Positions 1 through 7,311 of a DNA stretch of 64,000 nucleotides are shown piece by piece. Where the stretch lies: positions 1 through 64,000 of the forward strand of contig CAZHEH010000013.1 in assembly GCA_964531695.1 (NCBI GenBank), read 5' to 3'. This stretch comes from JAGXKT01 sp964531695. Lineage in GTDB: Bacteria; Planctomycetota; Phycisphaerae; SM23-33. The notes beneath the pieces were generated by a model. The model ran no database searches and was not told where the DNA came from. It saw only the letters and a list, made by a program, of their open reading frames with translations. A program made the position numbers and the translations under genes. Each line of letters begins with the position of its first letter. Position 1 is the first letter of the stretch.

Positions 1-170
1 CCAAAAACCGTCGCAACCTTGCTTCGCGCGGGGCCTCATGAATAATGCGGGTTAGGTGGATTAGCCCTGGCATTTACCAAGAAGAAAGGTTCTAGATTAT
101 ATACTCCAAAAGATTAAATTACTTTTCCTTTTATTCTTCCTTTTACAGTGTGGATTGCCGGCTCGACGGC
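1..170. other. AT-rich non-coding block
   Basis: No gene is seen here. Bases from about 57 to 150 are strongly AT-rich, with runs such as TTACTTTTCC, in a window that is otherwise GC-rich. The left part carries the phrase CCTCATGAATAATGCGGG at about 34-51, which looks like an insertion-sequence end or a dispersed repeat, although no partner end or transposase is visible in the window. It may be the edge of a mobile element lying to the left; that is inference. Confidence 0.35.
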
Positions 171-496
171 CACGTCGCTCATCTCTGTAGTTCTCGCAGC
201 ACTCTGATTTGCCCTCTTCGGCGCTCTTCGCTCCCTGGCCTACTGGCCACCCCGTAAGGGACACCCCCCGGCCAGATGAGCGGCATCCGGCTCGGCCGCG
301 CGATGGAGCCCGCCTTGGCCGTCGACTGCGGCGTGCAATCGCCCCGATGGGGCTCCGAACTCGAGGTAGGCCCTCGGTCCCGGCCCTGACGGACCGGGCT
401 ACCTTCTGCGGCCGCTGCCGCGGCCGGGCCGGGACGAGCCGAAGGGCAGCGAGGGTATTGGCGCCGGCGACCTCGGCAACACGCGGCCCTTCGACA

Positions 497-697
497 ATCC
501 CGTAGGGATGAGACGATTCCAGGCCGGGGTGGCAACCCCGGCACGGCGCGGACCGATTCCCCGGCGAACCCCGGCCGGGGGGACGCCAAGCCGCCGATAT
601 CCGCGTCGATCCGAAGGCAATCGCGTCATCCCTCCGGGATTCCGGCCGGAGCGGCCCCTGTTGCCCGGGCTTCCGCCCCGGCCTGGAATCGAATCGC
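497..697. repeat. Imperfect inverted-repeat pair in intergenic DNA
   Basis: Bases 515-529 (GATTCCAGGCCGGGG) are repeated as a perfect 15-bp inverted copy at 676-690. Each arm is accompanied by a second module: AATCCCGTAGGGATGAG at about 496-512 and, inverted, a near copy at about 627-642. Each arm also has its own short GC-rich hairpin (for example CCGGGG-TGGCAA-CCCCGG from 524). This is the layout of a REP/BIME-type element. The rest of 170-723 is GC-rich with more small palindromes and no convincing coding frame. Confidence 0.55.
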
Positions 698-723
698 CGC
701 TGCCGCGGCGCGCCGCCCCTCGG

Positions 724-1059
724 CTACTCGTCGCCGCCGGTGAGGTTCTCCAGCGCCTCGCGGCCCTGTTCCCCGACCGACTTGGCGGCCTGAATCGCCG
801 CCTCGCCCGCCTCCACGGCCTTCCGCATCGCTTCCTTGGCCTCGGGCGGGGCGTCCTCGAGCTTGGTCTTGAGTTCTTCGAGGGCCTCCTCGGCCTTGTC
901 CATGTCCTGGTCCTTGACGTGCTGTTTGATCTCCTCCAGCTTCTCGTCGGCCATCTTCCGGGCTTCCTCGCTCGTCTCCGGCGTATCCTCCCCGCCGCAG
1001 CCGGCGGCGAAGAAGGCCACCCCGAGCAGCATCGGCGCAATCCAAGCGATCTGTCTCAT
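724..1059 (-). CDS. Small helical lipoprotein, function unknown
   Basis: This encodes 111 residues. The start at 1059 was chosen because AAGGAGACGAG lies just upstream on the minus strand and because it places a signal peptide at the N terminus. The hydrophobic stretch of residues 4-19 ends in A-A-G-C, with the lipobox cysteine at 21, so the protein should be lipid-anchored, probably facing the periplasm. Residues 25-100 are charged and helical, rich in E, K, A and D in a heptad-like pattern, and end in a short G-G-D-E tail. No catalytic motif is visible. A structural or scaffold role is possible but is only a guess. The gene is transcribed divergently from the alcohol dehydrogenase. Confidence 0.7.
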   Translation of the reverse strand: MRQIAWIAPMLLGVAFFAAGCGGEDTPETSEEARKMADEKLEEIKQHVKDQDMDKAEEALEELKTKLEDAPPEAKEAMRKAVEAGEAAIQAAKSVGEQGREALENLTGGDE

Positions 1060-1366
1060 CTCTCGTCTCCTTGCTCTTGTCATCACGGGCTCGCCGCGCG
1101 GGCCCTTGCCACGCACGCTCCCGGGGGTCACGCGGCCGGCTGTAAGCCGCCTTTGCGGCAATTATAGGCAACGGCACGCATATGGTGCGATCGTATGTGG
1201 GGCAGGGCTTCTATCCGCCCTCGGGCCAGCCGCACTTCTACTTGGCTTGGCGACAGCACGCCGCGGCCGTTCGACGGCCGCGGATTCGCGGGAGCGGCGG
1301 CTTGCATTCGCGTCGGCTCGGCGCACAATGGCGGCTTCCCGCGAACCCCAGCCCAGGGAGCGAATC
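1060..1366. other. Divergent intergenic region
   Basis: About 300 bp lie between the divergent lipoprotein and dehydrogenase genes. It contains a small hairpin, GCCGC-CTTT-GCGGC, at about 1147-1160, followed by an AT-richer ATTATAGG stretch. A weak promoter for the dehydrogenase can be drawn as TTGCAT (1302-1307), a 16-bp spacer and CACAAT (1324-1329). No further gene is supported. Confidence 0.35.
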
Positions 1367-2383
1367 ATGCGCTGCGTCAAGCACACCGGAGCGAAGGAAG
1401 TCACCGTCGTGGACATCCCCGACCCCGTGCCGGGGCCCTTCCAAGCCGTGGTGGACATGCGGATCAGCGGCATCTGCGCGTCGGACCTGCACATGGTCCG
1501 CGGCGAGCCCGGCCGCATGCCCGACCGTGCCAAGGGCCACGAGCCGTGCGGGGTCGTCTCGGCCGTGGGCGAGGGCGTGACGCACGTCAAGCCGGGCGAC
1601 CGCGTGACGCTGTACCACTACCAGTCCTGCGGCCTCTGCGAGCAGTGCCGGCAGGGCAACTGGATGTGGTGCTCGGAGATTCGCGCCTTCGGCTGGCACG
1701 CCGACGGCGGACACGCGGACAAGGTTCTCACCGACGCCCGGAACTGCATGCCGCTGCCGGAGGAGCTGAGCTTCGAGGACGGGGCGTTCATCGCGTGCGG
1801 GGCGGGCACGACGTGGTCGGCGCTGCGGAAGATCCGCCCGTGCGGGGAGGACGTGGTCGAGGTCGTCGGGCTGGGCCCGCTGGGGCTGGTCGGCGTGGCG
1901 TTCTGCAAGGCGTTCGGCGCACGGGTCGTGGCTGTCGGGCGGCGGGCGGCGCGGCTGGAGATGGCGCGGCGGTACGGCGCGGACCTCGTGATCGACATCG
2001 ACGAGGTCGACGAGCCGGCGAAGGTCGTCCGCCAACACTACCCCCGCGGCGTGGACAAGGCCTACGAGACCTCCGGCAACGCCGACGGGCAGCGCCAGAT
2101 GCTGCGGGCCCTGCGCCGCGGCGGCAGTGCGGCCTGCGTCGGCCTGGGCAGCAAGGAGCCGGCCGTGAACCTCGGCGCGATCGCCGGGCCGCAGCTCTCG
2201 CTGCACGGCTCGTTCGTGATGAACGCGGGCGAGTACGACAATCTCGTGCGGTTCATGGTCGCCCACGGCATCTCGCTGGCGCCGCTGGTGACGCACCGCT
2301 ACGGCATCGAGCAGGCGCCCGAGGCCTACGAGATGGCCCGCAGCGGCGACTGCGCGAAGGTCGTGTTCGAGTGGACGGACTGA
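1367..2383 (+). CDS. Zinc-dependent alcohol dehydrogenase (MDR family)
   Basis: This 338-aa protein is a medium-chain dehydrogenase/reductase. It should oxidise an alcohol or polyol using NAD(P) and zinc. Catalytic-zinc ligands are visible as C37 and the G-H-E of residues 57-59. The structural-zinc loop has cysteines at 88, 91, 94 and 102 with classic spacing. The Rossmann fold follows with V-V-G-L-G-P-L-G near 170; the second beta strand ends in G-R-R with no acidic residue, which would fit NADP better than NAD. The start at 1367 is preceded by GGGAG; longer readings upstream have no ribosome-binding site. The gene converges with the glycosidase that follows, with a 15-bp gap. The substrate cannot be told from sequence; sorbitol- or threonine-dehydrogenase-like functions are possible. 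Confidence 0.85.
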   Translation: MRCVKHTGAKEVTVVDIPDPVPGPFQAVVDMRISGICASDLHMVRGEPGRMPDRAKGHEPCGVVSAVGEGVTHVKPGDRVTLYHYQSCGLCEQCRQGNWMWCSEIRAFGWHADGGHADKVLTDARNCMPLPEELSFEDGAFIACGAGTTWSALRKIRPCGEDVVEVVGLGPLGLVGVAFCKAFGARVVAVGRRAARLEMARRYGADLVIDIDEVDEPAKVVRQHYPRGVDKAYETSGNADGQRQMLRALRRGGSAACVGLGSKEPAVNLGAIAGPQLSLHGSFVMNAGEYDNLVRFMVAHGISLAPLVTHRYGIEQAPEAYEMARSGDCAKVVFEWTD

Positions 2384-2398
2384 CGGCCGGCCGGCGCC

Positions 2399-4939
2399 TC
2401 ACTCGCGCACGAGCAGGTACCACATGGAGCGTTGCTCTTCGGCCGAGGGGGTCAGAAGCAGGCCGGGCTCCACGTGGTGGCTCGCCATTTGGAGTTCGAC
2501 CTCCGCGCCGCGCGAGCCGTCCGGGCGGAGGGCGAAGCATCGCCAGGCGGCGGCGCCCTCGGGGAATCGCCAGGTCCCGGCGCCCCGCACCTCGATGCGC
2601 ACGGGCGCTTCGCCCCACTCGCGGCCGACCGTGCGCCGGTCCTCCGAGAATCGCATGTCCGTGTTCTCGCACCGCCCGCAGACGGTGATCAGGATCCTCT
2701 TGCTCTCCGCGATGCTCTTGCCGTCCAGCGTGCAGAGCGCCCCGGCGTAGAAGCCCGGAGAAGCGCGCTCGTGGCGCCGGACACGGACGACTGCCGTGTT
2801 GCCCGCGGCTGAGTACTGGCTGGATTCCCCCGCCCTCCACGTCACGTCCGGCTGCTCGACCCGCGGCGGGCGATGCGCCCGCACCAGCGACACGCGGGCG
2901 CGATGGGTCAGGAACGTCTCCCACTCGACGCCGTAAAGCAGCGAGTCCTGCACGGCAGCGTACAGGTCCCGCCCGTGGGCCGCGTGCAGGCGGGCCAGCG
3001 CCGCCGGCAGCCCTTCGGCCGGAACGCCCGCTTCCACCAGCGCGGGGCGGAGCTCCGGCGCTTCCCATTCGCCCTCGCGGAAAATCATCGTCCCCGCCGG
3101 CACGAAGCCCCATTTGGCGGGGTTGGCCTGGATGTCGAAGAAGCTCGAGAAGTGCTCCCGGTCCCACTGATCCGCCCGGTGCGAATAGGCGAACAGCCAC
3201 ACGCCGTCCCAGTCCTGGATCGCCGCGTAGGAGGCGACCATCGGCACGCACTCGGCCTGGTAGTCGTTCGGGGCCGGGTGGTTGTACTCGCTGACGGTGA
3301 ACGGCTTGCCCGCCAGCCGGCTGCACGCCAGGCGGAACAGCGGCGATTCGGCGGGATGGTCCACCATCGCCTTCCGGTCGACGAGCCAGTTGCCGGGGTC
3401 CCACGGCCGGCCGGGGAACCGCGGATGCTGCCAGTAGGCGTGGGCGTCGATCCAGTCCATGTCCGACTGCGCCCACAGGCCGAGCGGGCCGAAGACGATG
3501 GTGCCCGTCACGAGCGCCCCGCAGCCGAGGTCGTCCTGGAGGAACGACCGCATGCCGCCGTAGAAGGCCTTCTCCGTCTCGGCGAGGAAGACCATGCGGT
3601 CGGTCGTGCGGGCAGGCGTCTCGCCCTCGGCGAACAGCGCGACGTTGCCCTCCCCGAGCGATTCGCCCTCCGCGAGGCCGACGCGCCCGCCGGGCATGAG
3701 CCGCACGTTGCGGATCCGGACATCGGCGTCGTCTCCGCCGAGCTGGAAGCATACGCGGGCGTCCTCCTCGGAGCCGCCGGCGGTGAAGCCGGCCCGAAAC
3801 GTTCGCCACTCCTTGCCGAGCTTGGCCGTGCGGCGCAGGCCGAGGTTCCCCCACGGCTCGTGGTCCTGGCCGACGTCGTAGCCGATCTCGCGCGGGCGTT
3901 CGGCGCGGGCCTCGAAGAGGAGCGTGTAGTACCGGCCGCGGGTCAGTTCCAGTCCTCCGTGAAGGAACTGGACGTGCCAGCCCGTCTCATCCGCTTTGTC
4001 GATGCGGATGCGGACGCCGTCGGCCGTCTCCTCCGCCTCCGCCTCGCAGCCGTGGTGGGCCCCCAGCCACCAGCCCGGCCGGTCGTCCGTCCGCGCCACG
4101 CGCACGTCCGCCAGCACGTTCTCCCCCAGCGGCCGGGCGCCGACGCTCCAGGCCTTGGCCATCGCGGCATTCGTGCCGTACTTGGCCCGCAGCCAATCGT
4201 GCCACTTGGCGTGCAGTGCGTCCGCGTAGTACTCGGGCAGCGAGCGGAGACGCTCCTCCGCGCCCCACATGAAGAAGCTGTCCTCGTTGGAGATCTCGAC
4301 GAACGCCACGGCCGGGTCGTCGGCATACCGGACCTCTCGGTATGGGTTCACGCGCGTGAGCAGTTCGCGGGCGTACCTCTTCTGCGCGGCGATCAGTTCC
4401 GGAGTGAACAGGCCGACCATCTTGTCGTACTTCGTGCCGGGGTCGGGCAGCTCGAGCACCTCGCTGTGCGTGCGCGAGACGTGCAGGTTGAGGTTCGAGC
4501 AGATGCCGCGCCGGGCGAGTTGGTCGATGAAGTAGTCCAGCCGGTCGAGGGCCTCGGCCGAGAGCTTCGTCGGCTCGTCGGGGTCCCAGATGCCGTGAGG
4601 AAAACCGGAGGAGTCCATGTGATGGAACCGCACGGAGTTGATGCCGAAGGCCGCCAGCCGGGCCGCGACCTTCTCGGCATCGGCATGGCTGGGGAAGTTC
4701 GCCCCGAAGCACAGGTTGACGCCCCAGATGCGGACCCGCTCCCCGCCGCGATGGAACTGCCCGTCGCGCACGACGATCCGCTCGCCGTCCGGGGGAATCG
4801 GCTCCGAGGCGGGCAGGCGAATCTCGGACTCCGGCGACATCTCCAACGGAATGACAAACGGGACGAAGTCGTCCTCGCCCGCGCGCCCGGCGGGGGCGAG
4901 AAGGCCGATCCATGCGAGTGCTAGGCCGATCCGGACCAT
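2399..4939 (-). CDS. Secreted cellulase-like glycoside hydrolase (GH5-like, clan A)
   Basis: This 846-aa protein has a signal peptide (residues 1-20, ending A-G-R-A-G) and a TIM-barrel glycosidase domain of clan A type. The region after residue 55 reads like GH5 cellulases (R-I-W-G-V-N, then H-H-M-D). The proposed acid/base is E219 in E-I-S-N-E and the proposed nucleophile is E551 in T-V-S-E-Y-N. Between them, residues about 275-415 read like an inserted carbohydrate-binding beta-sandwich (W-H-V-Q-F then R-I-R-N-V-R-L), so the barrel is interrupted or extended. A C-terminal beta-rich region of about 150 residues follows the barrel. The start is supported by AAGGAG upstream on the minus strand. 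It probably hydrolyses a beta-linked polysaccharide outside the cytoplasm; the exact substrate is unknown. Confidence 0.75.
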   Translation of the reverse strand: MVRIGLALAWIGLLAPAGRAGEDDFVPFVIPLEMSPESEIRLPASEPIPPDGERIVVRDGQFHRGGERVRIWGVNLCFGANFPSHADAEKVAARLAAFGINSVRFHHMDSSGFPHGIWDPDEPTKLSAEALDRLDYFIDQLARRGICSNLNLHVSRTHSEVLELPDPGTKYDKMVGLFTPELIAAQKRYARELLTRVNPYREVRYADDPAVAFVEISNEDSFFMWGAEERLRSLPEYYADALHAKWHDWLRAKYGTNAAMAKAWSVGARPLGENVLADVRVARTDDRPGWWLGAHHGCEAEAEETADGVRIRIDKADETGWHVQFLHGGLELTRGRYYTLLFEARAERPREIGYDVGQDHEPWGNLGLRRTAKLGKEWRTFRAGFTAGGSEEDARVCFQLGGDDADVRIRNVRLMPGGRVGLAEGESLGEGNVALFAEGETPARTTDRMVFLAETEKAFYGGMRSFLQDDLGCGALVTGTIVFGPLGLWAQSDMDWIDAHAYWQHPRFPGRPWDPGNWLVDRKAMVDHPAESPLFRLACSRLAGKPFTVSEYNHPAPNDYQAECVPMVASYAAIQDWDGVWLFAYSHRADQWDREHFSSFFDIQANPAKWGFVPAGTMIFREGEWEAPELRPALVEAGVPAEGLPAALARLHAAHGRDLYAAVQDSLLYGVEWETFLTHRARVSLVRAHRPPRVEQPDVTWRAGESSQYSAAGNTAVVRVRRHERASPGFYAGALCTLDGKSIAESKRILITVCGRCENTDMRFSEDRRTVGREWGEAPVRIEVRGAGTWRFPEGAAAWRCFALRPDGSRGAEVELQMASHHVEPGLLLTPSAEEQRSMWYLLVRE

Positions 4940-5084
4940 GGCGTGCTCCTTGCTGTGCCTGGGGCGATTCTACGGACCACCCAGAGCGATCCGCAACGGG
5001 CAGAGCGCCGTGAAGGTCAGACGAGGAATACGATGTCACTCCGATCCGGTCGACACTCGGATGCAGCATCAGTAGAACGGCCGT

Positions 5085-5315
5085 GTGGCGCCGGAAGCAG
5101 ACATCCTGAAACGACTTGGCGCCCTGGTCCGAGAGCGCAGGGAGGCCCTGGACCTGACCCAGGAGGCGCTAGCGGCGAAGGCCGGCATGAACCGCAGCTA
5201 TGTCGGCGACATTGAGCGAGGGGCCCGGAACATAGCGCTGACCAATCTCGTGAAGCTCGCGGCCGCGCTCGACTTTCGGCTCGCCGACCTCATCCGCCAG
5301 CTGGAGGAGGGCTGA
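5085..5315 (+). CDS. Small XRE-family regulator, probable restriction-modification controller (C) protein
   Basis: This 76-aa protein is almost entirely a helix-turn-helix of the Cro/CI type. Residues about 24-62 contain L-T-Q-E-A-L-A, N-R-S-Y-V-G-D-I-E-R-G and an N-L-V-K-L-A-A-A-L helix. Length and motif match controller proteins of type II restriction-modification systems, which bind their own promoter and delay nuclease expression. GTG at 5085 is the first start codon after an in-frame TAG at 5073-5075; no clear Shine-Dalgarno precedes it, so a leaderless or very short-leader transcript is possible. It is followed one base later by the 341-aa gene, suggesting one transcript. I could not identify a clear C-box upstream. 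A plain XRE regulator of another module is the alternative. Confidence 0.8.
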   Translation: MAPEADILKRLGALVRERREALDLTQEALAAKAGMNRSYVGDIERGARNIALTNLVKLAAALDFRLADLIRQLEEG

Positions 5316-5316
5316 G

Positions 5317-6342
5317 ATGGCCCCCACCGTATTCGAGTTACTTCAAGAAAAAGATGATCGCATTGACTACGATGCCGTGCTGTCGGCCTACCCTTGGTTG
5401 GTTGAGCCCGAGCAAGACTGCATGGTCAGTCCCGACAGCGATGGTCTGCTGTGCGGGCTCTTGATGACCACCGCATTTGCTTGGCGGGTCCGCGGCTTCT
5501 ACGACGGTAAAGCACTTGTTGCAGACCATGCGGTTGTCCCCTCGCAATGCGTGTTTCTGGACATGGAGGTATTCAGGTCCGAGGTACGAAGCATTGGGCA
5601 CCACATGCTTCTGTATAATCGCAACGACGTGCCACCCAACTGGGACCAGTTCCGCAATGCGCTTTCCGTAAACAACCTAAGGGGACATGATGGCCTTCAT
5701 GACTTCCGACTGAAATACCCCTTTGCCACCGTCCACTTCCTGCTCGCCGTGGTCGCCCACGCCCGCAATGTAGAATGTCCCTCATCCGCAGTCGGGCCGC
5801 TCCTGTTCACAGATGGCACCTACAAGAACCTGTTCGGCTATACGGAGAACTGCCTGAATTGGCTTCAGTACCTTCGAGCTGATGAGCCGGGAAGCCCACT
5901 AAACGCCATCTTCTACGAGGATAGCTACACCATCGCACGTCTGATGCGGGGCATGAATGACTTCTGGCGGGCGCGGGACGCCATCAGCGTACGCGGACAG
6001 CGCGGCGACAGAGTGGCTATCACGACGCGAGGCGGACGGGGGGAGGTGGTCAACCTGGAGCCCAACGGGGAGTACCTCGCGTTTGACAGAGCCGCGAAGG
6101 CCCGCGCCGAGCGATTCCTGAAGCTACTGGCCAGGCAGACCGGCTGGGCCTACCTGTCCGACCGATGGTCGTGGCACGGCTGGGTTCTACGGGAGTTCAC
6201 CAAGCAAGACCTGAAGAGCCAAAAGGTGTCCGTGACCGGCAAGAGCTTCTCGGCTATGGTCGTCCGGAACCCGCTGTCATTCGCGATGACTTCCGGAGAC
6301 AACTACGAATACACACTCGAGGAGCCGGCCAAGCTCACGTAG
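5317..6342 (+). CDS. Unknown 341-aa protein, candidate restriction endonuclease of the module
   Basis: I do not recognise this family. The gene starts one base after the XRE regulator stops, with GGAGG-type spacing upstream, and ends three bases before the convergent methyltransferase stop. In C-protein type II systems this position is occupied by the nuclease, so a restriction role is inferred from context. The sequence has acidic, aromatic-rich N-terminal and central parts. No clear PD-(D/E)XK, HNH, GIY-YIG or phospholipase-D motif is visible; the best acidic patches are around residues 85-95 (F-L-D-M-E-V-F) and 123-131. There are no signal peptide or membrane helices. Codon use and GC content are lower than in the flanking glycosidase genes, which suggests horizontal transfer. 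Confidence 0.5.
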   Translation: MAPTVFELLQEKDDRIDYDAVLSAYPWLVEPEQDCMVSPDSDGLLCGLLMTTAFAWRVRGFYDGKALVADHAVVPSQCVFLDMEVFRSEVRSIGHHMLLYNRNDVPPNWDQFRNALSVNNLRGHDGLHDFRLKYPFATVHFLLAVVAHARNVECPSSAVGPLLFTDGTYKNLFGYTENCLNWLQYLRADEPGSPLNAIFYEDSYTIARLMRGMNDFWRARDAISVRGQRGDRVAITTRGGRGEVVNLEPNGEYLAFDRAAKARAERFLKLLARQTGWAYLSDRWSWHGWVLREFTKQDLKSQKVSVTGKSFSAMVVRNPLSFAMTSGDNYEYTLEEPAKLT

Positions 6343-6345
6343 CCC

Positions 6346-7224
6346 TTAGAAGAGCCGGGGCAGTTCGCGCTTCAGCCTCTTCTCCGCCAACTCGCAGTAA
6401 TCCGGGCTAATCTCAAAGCCGAGGAAGTGCCTACCCAATCGCTTCGCGGCAACGGCGGTGGACCCGCACCCCAAGAATGGATCGAGGACGAGGCCCTCTT
6501 CCGGGCAAAAGCACTGGATCAGGTCCTGAGGAATGGCGTCGGGAAATGGTGCCGGGTGCTTGCGCTTGACCGGATCCTTGTCGCCAGCCATCATGTAGTC
6601 CCACACAGTGCCCCGACATTTCATCGCGTTGATGGGACGCCGCACTGTTTCTCCCGTTGTGCCATCGGTCTTCCGATTCCCGCTTCCGCTGAGTACCTTG
6701 CCGCCATGCTTGGAGGGTATCTTGAGGGGCTCCTTATTGAAGTAGGCGGGTCGTTGACCCTTCAGGAACAGCGCGATGTACTCGTGATCCACGCGAAAGC
6801 GATGCTGCCACCATGCCCCCTCCGTACCATTCTTTCGGTAGATCACGCACTCGAAGAGCTTGAAGCCGATGCTGTCGCACCAATCGACGATTGTCCGAAA
6901 GGAAGTGAGGGTCTTTCCGAAGTTCTGTGTCTGGTCCTGTATGACCATCGCAGCAATGCCGCCGTTCTTCAGGACTCGATGCAACTCCTCGCCTGTGGCA
7001 TGCAGATCATAGGCAAAACCGTTGTAGTCCCTGATGCCATCGTACGGCGGGGAAGTGACCGCCATGTCAATGCACTCTGACGGAAGCTCCGACATCCCCT
7101 CAACGCAATCCATGCATTGGACCGTATCCAGCCAGTCGGCTCTGAGCCACTTCGCCGTCTGCATCTGTCCCATAGTCACCGTCTCCAGCCAGAGCGGGCG
7201 CTCCGCCCACCGCGGCTTGTCCAT
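6346..7224 (-). CDS. DNA (cytosine-N4 or adenine-N6) methyltransferase, beta class
   Basis: This 292-aa protein is an amino-methyltransferase of DNA. Motif IV, T-S-P-P-Y, is at residues 57-61, and the AdoMet-binding motif I, D-P-F-L-G-C-G-S, is near the C terminus at 248-255. This order (catalytic motif before AdoMet motif) defines the beta group. S-P-P-Y rather than D-P-P-Y favours N4-cytosine methylation. The target-recognition region should lie between, about 125-235. The gene converges on the unknown 341-aa gene and together with the XRE gene forms a probable restriction-modification module placed between two glycosidase genes. An alternative start at 7173 (M-G-Q-M-Q) has a better-spaced GGAG upstream. 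As for its partner, base composition differs from the neighbours. Confidence 0.88.
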   Translation of the reverse strand: MDKPRWAERPLWLETVTMGQMQTAKWLRADWLDTVQCMDCVEGMSELPSECIDMAVTSPPYDGIRDYNGFAYDLHATGEELHRVLKNGGIAAMVIQDQTQNFGKTLTSFRTIVDWCDSIGFKLFECVIYRKNGTEGAWWQHRFRVDHEYIALFLKGQRPAYFNKEPLKIPSKHGGKVLSGSGNRKTDGTTGETVRRPINAMKCRGTVWDYMMAGDKDPVKRKHPAPFPDAIPQDLIQCFCPEEGLVLDPFLGCGSTAVAAKRLGRHFLGFEISPDYCELAEKRLKRELPRLF

Positions 7225-7311
7225 CAGCGGTTATACCGAACCCGGCGGTGCCAGCCAAGTCGGCCCTGCCCCACCCCCGCCCACCGGCTACCACCCGCTA
7301 AACCCCTGCCC

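Noticed and set aside
836..1366. Long open frame extending the alcohol dehydrogenase upstream on the + strand
   Set aside because: It runs over the lipoprotein gene on the opposite strand and has no ribosome-binding site; the family N terminus fits the ATG at 1367. GC-rich sequence makes long false frames common.
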